DNA of 64,000 nucleotides from an uncultured Ruminococcus sp. Lineage in GTDB: Bacteria > Bacillota > Clostridia > Lachnospirales > Lachnospiraceae. Shown here piece after piece: positions 9,275 to 18,095 of this stretch (within the stretch, counting starts at the first letter, position 1; each line of letters opens with the position of its first letter). A program made the translations under genes and the position numbers. The stretch lies in assembly GCA_934359255.1 (NCBI GenBank), contig CAKRLG010000003.1, positions 124,001-188,000 of the forward strand. The letters are read 5' to 3'. Below the pieces are notes generated by a model that ran no database searches, had not been told where the DNA came from, and saw only the letters and a program-made list of their open reading frames with translations.

Positions 9275-9291
9275 AAAGAAGGTTTTTAGAG

Positions 9292-10656
9292 ATGAAGATG
9301 GATTACAGAAGAGATTTGCAGCACAATTATCTGGTGGTGGAGGCCGGGGAGGAAAAAGAAAATTATATCACAAGAATGATGACCGAAAATCAGGTGCAGG
9401 GACTTCTTGGGTGTGAGTGCAGAAGAATGGATCAGAAAAAACTGTATTATTATGATATTACCTCAAAAATATCCCTTGCAGAAAAAAGCAGATTTAAAAA
9501 GGTAAAAGGATCAGAAGTGCTTTTGATTATTCAGGGGTTGTTACAGGTGCTGGTACAGCTGGAGGAATATCTGATACCGGCAGATCAGATTTGTCTGGAC
9601 TGGAATTATATTTATCTTGATCCTGTCAGCTATTATCCCTCTTTTTGCTGTCTTCCCACAGCAGAAAAAGAACTGGAACAGGGGATTCGGGAACTTCTGG
9701 AAGAATTGCTCCCACGACTGGATCATCAGGAGCAGACCGGGGTATCGGTGGTTTATGAACTTTACCAGTATGCGATTCAGGATACATTTTCGGTAATGGG
9801 GTTACAAAGTGTTTTGGAACGACGGCTGATGGAAGAGAGAAAAACGACAGAAACAGAACTTCAGGCCTGTCAGGAGAAGAAAAACAGAGCAGATCAGGAA
9901 GCATCATATTTCCGAGATAACAGGGAAGCTGTCCTGGAAGATTTCTTTTCTTCGGAAGAGGAGGAAGAAGAAACCGGTCGGGTGAGTCCTGTTTTGGCTG
10001 GAATGGTGCTGGGAATCATCGGGGTTTTGTTGTATGTACTGGCAGGTTATGCTGTCCTGGAATATGTTCCTCAATATCTGGGAACCTGGGGAGCATCGGG
10101 TGTGATGGCGATATTAATTGTTCTGATCTGGCAGGTGATTGTGAGAAAAAGAAAAAAAGAAGAACGTCAGATTGAGGAACAATTTGCGATTTATCAGGGA
10201 ACGTCGGAAGAACCGTTAAGGTATCCGAAAACAGATAGCAGAGAATGGGAGGAGAAGGACAAAGAACCGGAAGCAGAAGAAATCACATGGGAAAAGCGGA
10301 TCCCATGGGGAGGGGATACCTATACCCAGATTCTTTCAAACGGAGGAGAACAGGGCGGTCTGATTCTGAAGGAACTGCACCCGGTAAGTGGCAGGCAGTT
10401 TCGGATAGAAAAAACAACCCGTCTCACCATCATCGGACAACTGAAAGAACAGGCAGATCTTGTCCTGCCATCCACAGCCGTAAGCCGGGTCCATGCCAGT
10501 ATCGAACAACGGGCAGGTAACTGGTATCTGAAAGACATGAATTCCAGGAACGGAACCTGGGTCAATGAGCAGGAACTTTACGGAGAAGAAGAACAGGAAC
10601 TGATCAATGGCGATCAGATTCGGTTTGCTGACCTGATATACCAGGTGAAGATATAG
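9292..10656 (+). CDS. DUF6382 and FHA-domain membrane protein
   Basis: 454 residues: an N-terminal domain of the DUF6382 type (about 1-180, beginning YRRDLQHNYLVVEAG), a charged linker, two membrane helices (about 236-258 and 265-283), and a C-terminal FHA domain (about 375-454). The FHA signature is clear: TTRLTIIGQ, SRVHASIE and NSRNGTWVN. FHA domains bind phosphothreonine, so this last gene of the operon probably couples pilus assembly to Ser/Thr-kinase signalling. No kinase gene lies in the window. The partner is inference. Confidence 0.82.
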   Translation: MKMDYRRDLQHNYLVVEAGEEKENYITRMMTENQVQGLLGCECRRMDQKKLYYYDITSKISLAEKSRFKKVKGSEVLLIIQGLLQVLVQLEEYLIPADQICLDWNYIYLDPVSYYPSFCCLPTAEKELEQGIRELLEELLPRLDHQEQTGVSVVYELYQYAIQDTFSVMGLQSVLERRLMEERKTTETELQACQEKKNRADQEASYFRDNREAVLEDFFSSEEEEEETGRVSPVLAGMVLGIIGVLLYVLAGYAVLEYVPQYLGTWGASGVMAILIVLIWQVIVRKRKKEERQIEEQFAIYQGTSEEPLRYPKTDSREWEEKDKEPEAEEITWEKRIPWGGDTYTQILSNGGEQGGLILKELHPVSGRQFRIEKTTRLTIIGQLKEQADLVLPSTAVSRVHASIEQRAGNWYLKDMNSRNGTWVNEQELYGEEEQELINGDQIRFADLIYQVKI

Positions 10657-10678
10657 CAGACAGGTTCGTTGATTTTCC

Positions 10679-10707
10679 TTGTAAAACAGAAAGTGTGGGC
10701 ATATAAT
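10679..10707 (+). promoter_or_regulatory. Sigma-A-type promoter for the rhomboid gene
   Basis: TTGTAA at 10679-10684 and TATAAT at 10702-10707 are separated by 17 nt, 40 nt before the rhomboid start. This suggests the rhomboid gene has its own promoter and is not only read from the Tad operon. Confidence 0.5.
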
Positions 10708-10746
10708 GAGGAAAATATAACTGATGTCTGACAGGAGGAAAATTAT

Positions 10747-11472
10747 ATGAACCGGTATCAGGATGAAGACTGGCAGCAGGAGGAGCAGAGAAGGCGGGAA
10801 GCGTATTACCGGATGAACAGCCAGAACAGTAACACACCGGATGCACTGGAACAAATCTTCAGGGGACCGTTAAACTGGATGAATCTGCTGATGATCGGGA
10901 TCAATGTGGTGATTTTTATTATCATGGAGTTTTTGGGGAGTACAGAGGATACCGGGTTTATGTTGCAGTGGGGTGCCGCTTGCAGACCGTTCATTCTCAA
11001 TGGAGAGTGGTATCGGCTGTTTACTTCTATGTTTCTGCATTTCGGAATCTATCATCTTGCAAATAATATGGCGGTATTGCTGTTTATGGGAGATATGGTG
11101 GAGAATGCAGTGGGACACTGGAAATACCTTGCAATCTATCTTGGCTCCGGACTGGTGGGTAATCTGTTGTCCCTGTATATGGATATCCAGTCGCAGAGCA
11201 ACATTGTCAGCGCAGGTGCTTCCGGGGCGATCTATGGAATTATCGGTGGAGTTTTTGTTCTGATGATCAAAAACAAAAAGCAGGTGAGAGAAATAGTGAT
11301 CCGGCGGCTGGTGTTTGTCATTGTGGTTACGATCTACTACGGTTCACAGGCGGCGCAGATTGATAATGCGGCTCATGTGGGCGGACTGATCGGTGGAATT
11401 GTATTGACAGTACTGTTTACGGTGCATAAAAAAAACACATATCGCAACAGAAAAGAATATGTTGCAAGATGA
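10747..11472 (+). CDS. Rhomboid-family intramembrane serine protease
   Basis: 241 residues with a polar N-terminus rich in E, Q and R (about 1-45) and about six membrane helices. The catalytic pair is visible: serine in GASGAIYG and histidine in NAAHVGGLIGG. The HFGIYHLANNM segment in the early helices supplies the usual H/N residues. Rhomboids cleave membrane-spanning substrates; possible substrates next door are Tad pseudopilins, but that is speculation. A GGAGG site precedes the ATG. Confidence 0.92.
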   Translation: MNRYQDEDWQQEEQRRREAYYRMNSQNSNTPDALEQIFRGPLNWMNLLMIGINVVIFIIMEFLGSTEDTGFMLQWGAACRPFILNGEWYRLFTSMFLHFGIYHLANNMAVLLFMGDMVENAVGHWKYLAIYLGSGLVGNLLSLYMDIQSQSNIVSAGASGAIYGIIGGVFVLMIKNKKQVREIVIRRLVFVIVVTIYYGSQAAQIDNAAHVGGLIGGIVLTVLFTVHKKNTYRNRKEYVAR

Positions 11473-11547
11473 CTGGAAATTTTCTGATAATGCGTGTATC
11501 ATGGTAAGAAAAAAGAATAATAATGCAAAACAGAGAGGAGAATAAAT

Positions 11548-11961
11548 ATGAGTGACTGTATTTTCTGTAAAATTGCCGGTGGAGATATCCCGTCCGCTAC
11601 CCTGTATGAGGATGATGATTTTCGTGTGATTCTGGATCTTGGTCCTGCAACAAAAGGACATGCCCTGATTCTCCCGAAACATCATTATGCAAACCTGTAT
11701 GAGATTCCGGAAGAGATGGCTGCAAAAGCGATGGTTCTGGCGAAAAAAATGGCAGCAGCCATGACGGAAGCACTGGGCTGCGATGGTTTTAATATTGTAC
11801 AGAATAATGGTGAAGTGGCAGGTCAGACCGTATTTCACTTTCATATGCACCTGATTCCGCGTTATAATGGCGATCAGGCAGGTATCACCTGGAAACCGGG
11901 TGAACTGAAGGATGAAGTGAGAGACGAGATTGTTGCAAAAGTGACAGCCGCATTAATGTAA
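11548..11961 (+). CDS. HIT-family nucleotide hydrolase/transferase
   Basis: 137 residues, beginning CIFCKIAGGDIPS and containing the histidine triad HFHMHLIPR, the active site that cleaves nucleotide phosphoramidates or dinucleotides such as Ap4A. Length and motifs match the HinT/Hit group. It has a good AGAGGAG site. A strong bidirectional terminator follows immediately. Confidence 0.93.
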   Translation: MSDCIFCKIAGGDIPSATLYEDDDFRVILDLGPATKGHALILPKHHYANLYEIPEEMAAKAMVLAKKMAAAMTEALGCDGFNIVQNNGEVAGQTVFHFHMHLIPRYNGDQAGITWKPGELKDEVRDEIVAKVTAALM

Positions 11962-11962
11962 C

Positions 11963-12011
11963 AAAACGGACAGGACGATGAGTAGATATAACTTATCGTC
12001 CTGTCCGTTTT
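11963..12011. terminator. Bidirectional intrinsic terminator
   Basis: A 17-bp perfect stem (AAAACGGACAGGACGAT and its complement) with A and T runs at the two ends. It lies between the HIT gene and the convergent murG. Confidence 0.85.
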
Positions 12012-12022
12012 ATAAACCATAG

Positions 12023-12050
12023 GTAACTGTTTGGTATCTTCGCGGTTATG
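12023..12050. repeat. GTAACTG hairpin repeat, copy A
   Basis: Twenty-eight bases with arms GTAACTG and (C)GGTTAT around a TTCG-containing loop. The same design recurs at 15753-15780, 22519-22545 and 24104-24130, so this looks like a dispersed short palindrome family and not a terminator. Confidence 0.5.
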
Positions 12051-12063
12051 AGCCGGAACGCAC

Positions 12064-13128
12064 TTACTTCGCACAATCCAAAAGCATTCCCACAATCTTA
12101 CCGATGGAATCCATCTGGCTGCTTTTGCTCATCGCTTCGATATACTGCTCTCTGTTCTTGTAGAGGTCACGGATCGTTTGCAACAGTTTCTCATTGGTGA
12201 TCTCTTCTTCCTCCAGAACTTTACTGTAACCCAGTCGTTCGAAGGAGCGGGCATTGAGAATCTGGTCACCGCGGCTGGCATTGGCAGAAAGAGGAATCAG
12301 CAGATTTGGTTTCTTTAAGGCGCTGATTTCGCAGATTGCATTGGCTCCGGCACGGGAAATTACCAGATCAGACAGAGCGAAGAGATCTGAAAGTTCATCT
12401 TTAATATACTCATACTGTACATAACCTTCTGTATCCGTCAGGGAGGTATCCAGTTTTCCTTTTCCACAAAGATGAATGATCTGGAAATCCTTCAACAGAT
12501 CTGGCAGGATGTTGCGGACTGCAGTGTTGACAGCGACGGAACCAAGGCTTCCGCCAATGATCATCAGAACCGGTTTGCCGGCTTTCAGTCCGGTAAACCG
12601 AAGAGCTGCTTCCGGATCTCCCTGCAGAAGTTCCTGACGGATAGGAGTTCCGGTAAGAACTGCTTTATCAGCAGGAAGCTTACTGACAGTTTCCGGGAAA
12701 TTACAGCAGACTTTCACAGCGGACGGAATACAAAGTTTGTTGGCAAGTCCCGGAGTCATATCGGACTCATGGATAATTGCCGGAATCTTACAACGCTTTG
12801 CTGCAATGACAACAGGAACGCTGACAAATCCGCCTTTGGAGAAAACCACATCCGGTTTCAGTTTTTTCAACAGTTTTCTGGCTTCGGAAAATCCTTTCAG
12901 CACACGGAAGGGATCGGTGAAGTTCTTTACGTCAAAATAACGTCTTAATTTACCGGAGGATATTCCGTAATAAGGAATTCCCATCTCTTCGATCAGTTTT
13001 TTTTCAATTCCGTTATAGGAACCGATATAAGAAATTGTAAATCCCTGTTCTTTCAATGCCGGAATCATAGCAATATTCGGTGTTACGTGACCTGCGGTAC
13101 CGCCGCCGGTAAGTACGATATGTTTCAT
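12064..13128 (-). CDS. murG: UDP-GlcNAc:undecaprenyl-PP-MurNAc-pentapeptide GlcNAc transferase MurG
   Basis: 354 residues of the GT28 family. MurG adds GlcNAc to lipid I to make lipid II at the inner face of the membrane. The N-terminal glycine loop is GGGTAGHV; the inter-domain GGSLGSVAVN and the UDP-binding SRAGANAICEISAL region are present. Start ATG at 13128 follows an AGGAGG site. It stands alone here and not in a division/cell-wall cluster; murC lies 33 kb away. Confidence 0.96.
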   Translation of the reverse strand: MKHIVLTGGGTAGHVTPNIAMIPALKEQGFTISYIGSYNGIEKKLIEEMGIPYYGISSGKLRRYFDVKNFTDPFRVLKGFSEARKLLKKLKPDVVFSKGGFVSVPVVIAAKRCKIPAIIHESDMTPGLANKLCIPSAVKVCCNFPETVSKLPADKAVLTGTPIRQELLQGDPEAALRFTGLKAGKPVLMIIGGSLGSVAVNTAVRNILPDLLKDFQIIHLCGKGKLDTSLTDTEGYVQYEYIKDELSDLFALSDLVISRAGANAICEISALKKPNLLIPLSANASRGDQILNARSFERLGYSKVLEEEEITNEKLLQTIRDLYKNREQYIEAMSKSSQMDSIGKIVGMLLDCAK

Positions 13129-13317
13129 AATGTCCTCCTGAATACATAATACTCTCCCGGAATCTTTCGTCTGTTGTTTTGTGATGGATTTTCCGAAAGG
13201 GCATTCGTAGAATCAATGTTTTTACATATAATATTTTTAATAGTTTCATTGTATCTTATTAAGAAAAAAAGTCAAGAAACCCATAATTATTAAAAGAAAA
13301 TAAACAGGAAAAGTATT

Positions 13318-13346
13318 TTGCATTTCTGTATATATACGCGTATAAT
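13318..13346 (+). promoter_or_regulatory. Promoter of the beta-CASP gene, in the murG divergent region
   Basis: TTGCAT at 13318-13323 and TATAAT at 13341-13346 with 17-nt spacing lie 61 nt before the beta-CASP start. The rest of 13129-13406 is AT-rich divergent leader with no gene seen. Confidence 0.55.
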
Positions 13347-13406
13347 AAGAATATAAAAGCAAAAATGTGATAAGATTCTGAAAATAAAAGAAAAGGAGGG
13401 GTTTTT

Positions 13407-15011
13407 ATGAAGATAACATTTGTGGGTGCGACACATGAAGTTACAGGGAGCTGTTATTTTCTGGAAGCCGCCGGTAAAAAGTTTCTGGTAGATTGTGGAA
13501 TGGAGCAGGGACCGGACAATTTTGAGAATATACCGATTCCTGTGCCGGCTTCGGAACTTGATTTTGTACTGCTGACACATGCACATATCGATCACTCCGG
13601 AAAACTTCCGGTTCTGTATGCGGAAGGCTTCCGGGGGAATATCTATACGACATATGCTACGGTAGATCTGTGTGAGATCATGCTTCGTGACAGTGCGCAT
13701 ATTCAGATGTTTGAGGCAGAATGGAGAAACCGGAAAGGACAGCGCTCCGGCAAGGAACCGGTACAGCCGTTGTATGATATGAATGATGCACAGGGAGCAA
13801 TCTCTCATCTGGTGGGATGCCCATACCAGCAGATCCTGGAACTGGCTGACGGGATTCAGGTGCGATTCGTGGATGCCGGTCACCTGCTGGGTTCGGCAAG
13901 CATCGAACTGTGGCTGAAAGAAGACGATGTAGAACGGAAAATCGTATTTTCCGGTGACATCGGTAATAAGGATCAACCGCTAATTAAGAATCCAACGTAC
14001 CTGCGATCAGCAGATTATGTGGTGATGGAGTCTACCTACGGTGACCGCAGCCATGGTCCACGGGCCAGCTATGAAGATGAGCTGGCAAGAGTGATCCAGA
14101 GAACCTTTGACCGGGGAGGTAATGTGGTGATCCCTTCGTTTGCAGTGGGAAGAACACAGGAGATGCTTTATTTTATCCGTAAGATCAAGGCAGGTCATAT
14201 GATACAGGGACACGATGGTTTCCCGGTGTTTGTGGACAGTCCGCTGGCAGTAGGAGCAACTACGATATTTAATGAACATCACAAAGACTGTTTTGATGAA
14301 GAGGCGATGGAGCTGGTCAATAAAGGAATCAATCCCATCACGTTCCCGGGACTGAAACTTTCCATCACCAGTGAAGAATCCAAATCCATCAACTTTGATG
14401 ACCGCCCGAAGGTCATTATCTCGGCCAGTGGTATGTGCGATGCCGGTCGGATCAAGCATCACCTGAAACACAATCTGTGGCGACCGGAATGTACGGTTCT
14501 GTTTGTGGGATACCAGGCAATCGGTACACCGGGGCGTGCGCTGGTGGAAGGAGCGAAAGCGATCAAACTGTTCGGGGAAGAGATTCAGGTCAATGCAGAG
14601 ATCAAAGTTCTGCCCGGCGTCAGCGGCCATGCAGATAATGAGGGACTGATGGAGTGGGCGAAAGCTTTTGAAGAGAAGCCCAAACAGGTATTTGTGTGTC
14701 ATGGAGAAGATACTTCCTGTCAGGTACTGACCGGAAGACTGGAAGATGAACTTCATTATACGGCGATGGCACCGTACAGCGGAACTGTTTACGATCTGAA
14801 AGAAGCAGCATTCATCAGCTGTCCGGAGGGTGTGGTCATCCGCAAGCAGGAGACAAAACCGCAGTCGAAAGGTTCCGGTGTATATCAGCGACTGGTTGCA
14901 GCCGGTCAGCGGCTCCTTACGGTGATCCGTCATAACGAAGGCGGAGCAAACAAAGACCTTGCGAAGCTGACCAGCCAGATCAATAATCTTTGTGATAAGT
15001 GGGACAGATAG
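13407..15011 (+). CDS. Beta-CASP metallo-beta-lactamase-fold RNA/DNA hydrolase
   Basis: 534 residues. The metal site HAHIDHSGKLP and the further motifs AGHLLGSASIE, FSGDIGN and ESTYGDR define the metallo-lactamase fold. FAVGRTQEMLYFIRKI and the CDAGRIKHHLKHNLW and VSGHAD segments define the beta-CASP cap. Relatives (CPSF73/YSH1-like, archaeal and bacterial) are RNA endo/exonucleases. Which RNA is processed here is unknown; it is distinct from RNase J by length. About 50 C-terminal residues extend beyond the fold. AAAGGAGGGG precedes the ATG. Confidence 0.88.
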   Translation: MKITFVGATHEVTGSCYFLEAAGKKFLVDCGMEQGPDNFENIPIPVPASELDFVLLTHAHIDHSGKLPVLYAEGFRGNIYTTYATVDLCEIMLRDSAHIQMFEAEWRNRKGQRSGKEPVQPLYDMNDAQGAISHLVGCPYQQILELADGIQVRFVDAGHLLGSASIELWLKEDDVERKIVFSGDIGNKDQPLIKNPTYLRSADYVVMESTYGDRSHGPRASYEDELARVIQRTFDRGGNVVIPSFAVGRTQEMLYFIRKIKAGHMIQGHDGFPVFVDSPLAVGATTIFNEHHKDCFDEEAMELVNKGINPITFPGLKLSITSEESKSINFDDRPKVIISASGMCDAGRIKHHLKHNLWRPECTVLFVGYQAIGTPGRALVEGAKAIKLFGEEIQVNAEIKVLPGVSGHADNEGLMEWAKAFEEKPKQVFVCHGEDTSCQVLTGRLEDELHYTAMAPYSGTVYDLKEAAFISCPEGVVIRKQETKPQSKGSGVYQRLVAAGQRLLTVIRHNEGGANKDLAKLTSQINNLCDKWDR

Positions 15012-15040
15012 TTTTACGAACCGCTGTATCAAAATAAAAA

Positions 15041-15110
15041 GTGCCCCTGTCAAAAGATCGGCATGTCTGACAGAGATCAGTCTGTTATGTCGGCCTTTTT
15101 ACAGGGGCAT
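15041..15110. terminator. Long terminator-like hairpin
   Basis: Outer arms GTGCCCCTGT and ACAGGGGCAT enclose an imperfect inner stem with A-rich and T-rich sides. It lies between the convergent beta-CASP and TSCPD genes and probably terminates both. Confidence 0.7.
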
Positions 15111-15149
15111 TGTGTTACGCATGTGCAAAGAACATGATAGGTTTCATGA

Positions 15150-15392
15150 TTACTGGTTCAGTGCTTCTTTCAGGGCTTTTGCCAGCTGATCCGGACATGA
15201 AGTGGATTTGAAACCACAGGTAGTTCCTTCCAGACGATTGATTACGTCCTGGGCATCCTGTCCTTCTACCAGAGCGCCGATTCCTTTCAGGTTGCCGTTA
15301 CATCCGCCGGTAAAACGAACATTGTATACTTTGCCGTCTTTCAGGTCGAAGTCGATCTGAGAAGAGCAGGTTCCTTTTGTCTTGTATGTCAT
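15150..15392 (-). CDS. TSCPD-domain protein (TIGR03905 type)
   Basis: 80 residues that form almost a whole TSCPD domain: YKTKGTCSSQIDF, then GGCNGNLKGIGALVEGQ, then TTCGFKSTSCPDQLAKAL. The same domain ends some class II ribonucleotide reductases; free-standing copies have no settled role. Conserved cysteines suggest metal binding. An AGGAGG site precedes the start. Confidence 0.88.
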   Translation of the reverse strand: MTYKTKGTCSSQIDFDLKDGKVYNVRFTGGCNGNLKGIGALVEGQDAQDVINRLEGTTCGFKSTSCPDQLAKALKEALNQ

Positions 15393-15464
15393 GATAATTC
15401 CTCCTTTAATTTTACATGTACTTTCGAATTCGGTACATTTTAAGTCTGCAAGCTATTATATCAT

Positions 15465-15560
15465 GATTCGCACCTTCGGTGCTTGACGCTGCTTTCGCAG
15501 CTATCATGATCGCCATTCGCCGCTCCCGATGAACAAACTTCGTTTGTTCCCGCTCGCTAA
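15465..15560. repeat. Triple short-hairpin block (TTCG/TTTC loops)
   Basis: Three small perfect hairpins follow each other: GCACCTTCGGTGC (15470-15482), GCTGCTTTCGCAGC and GAACAAACTTCGTTTGTTC (15531-15549). ATCATGAT boxes flank the first two. There is no gene reason for this block; it lies in the gap between the TSCPD gene and mtnN and looks like an intergenic repetitive palindrome. Confidence 0.5.
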
Positions 15561-15752
15561 CACTCATTATAACAAATATTACGTCTGATTTCCAGTAGGG
15601 AATCGAAATGTTATAATTTGTCATAACAGCAAAACGGAAGGAAAAAGGTTGAGGAAAAAAGGATGCTTTGTTATAATGAAGAGCAGGTAAAACTCCCGGG
15701 AAGCAGGAGAAGACCGGAATTACAGAGGATATGAGTACTTCTATAAAAAAGT

Positions 15753-15780
15753 GTAACTGTTCAGTACTTTCACAGTTATG
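15753..15780. repeat. GTAACTG hairpin repeat, copy B
   Basis: The arms GTAACTGT and ACAGTTAT enclose CAGTACTTTC. It lies 27 nt upstream of the mtnN start, so it would be in the mRNA leader. Confidence 0.55.
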
Positions 15781-15806
15781 AACAAAAAAGAAACAGGAGA
15801 GAAAAG

Positions 15807-16505
15807 ATGAAAAAAATCGGGATTATCGGAGCAATGGAGCTCGAAGTAGAAGAACTGAAAAGTCAGATGGAAGAAGTTTGCGTAAAAGAAAAAGCATCCA
15901 TGGAATTCTATCAGGGTACATTAAACGGAAAAGAAGTTGTCGTAGTACGTTCCGGAATCGGTAAAGTAAATGCAGCGGTCTGCACACAGATTCTTGTGGA
16001 TGATTTTCAGGCAGAAGCGGTGATCAATACCGGAATCGCCGGATCCCTGAAGGCAGAGATCAATATCGGTGATATTGTTGTGTCTACCGATGCTTTGCAG
16101 CATGATATGGATGCCAGAGAATTTGGTTATCCAAAGGGTCAGATTCCACAGATGAATGTATTTTCTTTTAAAGCAGATGAGACACTCCGTAAAGTAGCTG
16201 TAGAATGCTGTAAGAAAGCGAACCCGGACATTCAGGTGTTTGAAGGAAGGGTGGTCAGCGGTGATCAGTTTGTGGCAAGCAGTGAAGTGAAGGATGAACT
16301 GATCCGTGAATTTGCAGGAAGCTGTACCGAGATGGAAGGAGCAGCTATCGCTCAGGCGGCCTACTTAAACCATGTTCCGTTTGTTGTTCTGCGTGCCATT
16401 TCTGATAAAGCGGATAACAGTGCAACCATGGATTATCCGACATTTGAAAAAGCGGCGGCACGTCACTGTGCTAATCTCGTGAAAGAGATGGTAAAAGCAC
16501 TGTAA
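15807..16505 (+). CDS. mtnN: 5'-methylthioadenosine/S-adenosylhomocysteine nucleosidase
   Basis: 232 residues. The enzyme removes adenine from MTA and SAH, feeding methionine salvage and the activated methyl cycle. Diagnostic segments are GIIGAMELEVE at the N-terminus, NTGIAGSL, VSGDQFVAS and the catalytic glutamate region TEMEGAAIAQ, followed by SDKAD with the catalytic aspartate. Full length; ACAGGAGAG precedes the ATG. Confidence 0.95.
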   Translation: MKKIGIIGAMELEVEELKSQMEEVCVKEKASMEFYQGTLNGKEVVVVRSGIGKVNAAVCTQILVDDFQAEAVINTGIAGSLKAEINIGDIVVSTDALQHDMDAREFGYPKGQIPQMNVFSFKADETLRKVAVECCKKANPDIQVFEGRVVSGDQFVASSEVKDELIREFAGSCTEMEGAAIAQAAYLNHVPFVVLRAISDKADNSATMDYPTFEKAAARHCANLVKEMVKAL

Positions 16506-16716
16506 GAAAAGGATTGGTCATGGTAAAAACCTGTAAGAATTTGACGAACGATTTTAGTTTCAAATCAGGTATGCGGAGGATATAATATTTCCAGAACATC
16601 GTTTTGCAAATGCACGATTTCCGGATTCGACGATCGGGGGTGCGGGATGGACAGGCGTTTGTGAGAGGATGTGAAAAGTGACTGCCAATTCAGTATTGAA
16701 ATAAGGGGGTACGGAA

Positions 16717-17394
16717 ATGCTGCATATTTGGATGGAACAAAATGTGTTGTTTTACGGGATGATCGGAGCTGGAATTCTTGGAATCCTGTGTATGTTTATG
16801 GTCGACCGTTTCTACAGCAGAGCCATACGGGATGTACGCAGGATAACAGAACCGAAGGGAAAATGGACAAAAGAATTTCTGAACCAGTACCAGATGCGTC
16901 TGACGAAAGAGCAGGAGATCAATAATCCGGAGGCATTTGTGAGGACGCAGCTTGCCAGGGGAAAAACACTGGGAATCGGGATACAAAAGTGGAAGCAGGG
17001 AATCGGCTACAGCGCGGTTCTGTGCTTCCTTTTGATTCTGACAGCAGTCTATGGGACTTACCGCTATGAGCAGGCACAGCTGTTGCGTTACGAGTATGTA
17101 CTGACCGGGGCGGGAATCTTCTCCCTGTTACTTCTGATGAAGCAATTTATGGGTTTTATGAATAAAGAGGATATGATCCTTGATGGTCTGCTGGATTATA
17201 TGGAAAATACCCTGCCCGCCAGAAAACCGGTGCCGGATGAGCAGACACTGAAAGAGCAGACCAGAGAGGAACTGATCGATAAAGTAACGGAGGGAATCCG
17301 GCAGACTGCGGCAAGTGAGACAAAATTTTCTCATATGCTGACGCCGGAGGAAGAGCACATCATGCGGGAGGTGATTCGCGAATATCTGATCTGA
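16717..17394 (+). CDS. Membrane protein of unknown function
   Basis: 225 residues not recognised. One hydrophobic segment near residues 8-28 and two near 97-115 and 128-146 flank a basic loop (RAIRDVRRITEPKGKWTKEF). The C-terminal 70 residues are charged and soluble (MENTLPARKPVPDEQ ... EEEHIMREVIREYLI). GGGGG lies 10 nt before the ATG. It is followed directly by an 18-bp inverted repeat. Confidence 0.7.
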   Translation: MLHIWMEQNVLFYGMIGAGILGILCMFMVDRFYSRAIRDVRRITEPKGKWTKEFLNQYQMRLTKEQEINNPEAFVRTQLARGKTLGIGIQKWKQGIGYSAVLCFLLILTAVYGTYRYEQAQLLRYEYVLTGAGIFSLLLLMKQFMGFMNKEDMILDGLLDYMENTLPARKPVPDEQTLKEQTREELIDKVTEGIRQTAASETKFSHMLTPEEEHIMREVIREYLI

Positions 17395-17396
17395 GA

Positions 17397-17471
17397 TAGA
17401 GCGTGTCTGAAAAATCATTTCCACAAACTGGGACTCGCAGCTCACGAAAAGCCTTTTTCAGACACGCTCTA
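17397..17471. repeat. 18-bp perfect inverted repeat with 39-nt loop
   Basis: The arms TAGAGCGTGTCTGAAAAA (17397-17414) and its exact complement (17454-17471) begin 3 nt after the preceding stop codon. It could act as a terminator, but the long loop and exact ends also fit a dispersed hairpin element. Confidence 0.6.
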
Positions 17472-17495
17472 GAATGTTACCCTGTTACTTGCATA

Positions 17496-17533
17496 AAACA
17501 GGCAGACACCAGCATGGGGTGTCTGCCTGTTTT
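17496..17533. terminator. Intrinsic terminator
   Basis: The stem AAACAGGCAGACACC pairs with GGTGTCTGCCTGTTTT around a short loop. It lies just past the stop of the minus-strand gene at 17543-17806 and could serve both strands. Confidence 0.8.
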
Positions 17534-17542
17534 CCATACAAA

Positions 17543-17806
17543 CTACTCTTCAATTACTTCAATTTCCAGATAATCAAAGTCGATCGTCTCAATAAAATTA
17601 TCGGAGGTAAACCGGGTTTTATCGTGGCGTTTAAAATCCATAATATTATTGTCCAGCCAGATCGGTTTGCTCAGATCCCAGAGATAACAGATCTCTTCGA
17701 GAGACTGGAAGATCTTATGGGTTCTCGTGTCATCCGTATCGTTGCAGATCACGGTGTCTTTCATCATGTGATTATCGGTCCATATTTTTCCCCATAAACG
17801 AAACAT
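17543..17806 (-). CDS. Conserved small protein of unknown function
   Basis: 87 residues, acidic, no signal or membrane segment: MFRLWGKIWTDNHMM, then TDDTRTHKIFQSLEEIC, WDLSKPIWLDNN and a C-terminal FIETIDFDYLEIEVIEE. I recognise it as a widespread short Lachnospiraceae protein without known role. The ATG at 17806 has AAAGGAG 9 nt upstream; an in-frame TTG further up overlaps that site. Confidence 0.75.
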   Translation of the reverse strand: MFRLWGKIWTDNHMMKDTVICNDTDDTRTHKIFQSLEEICYLWDLSKPIWLDNNIMDFKRHDKTRFTSDNFIETIDFDYLEIEVIEE

Positions 17807-18095
17807 TGTCGGAGTCTCCTTTCCCAAAACAAAAACGATGAACTAAGTATATCGGAAAATTTTCTTTCTGTAAAGAACAGAAAACTATTGCGGTTGCTGA
17901 GCACAGAGTGAACAGTAACATGACTTCAGCTGTAAGATGTTTGTAAGTTTCGTTTGATGCAAAGATGTGATATGATAAAATCGTATGTAAAACAGAAATT
18001 TAAAATATCTTAAGATTTTCCCTATCCTGAAAACAAGATTTCCCTGATAAACTGACAGCGTAAAAGGAAAGAGGAAGAAGAAATGAGGTGAAGAA

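Noticed and set aside
15412..15624. 70-codon minus-strand frame over the hairpin block
   Set aside because: It is explained by the palindromic repeat, has no ribosome site and no protein-like conservation that I can see.
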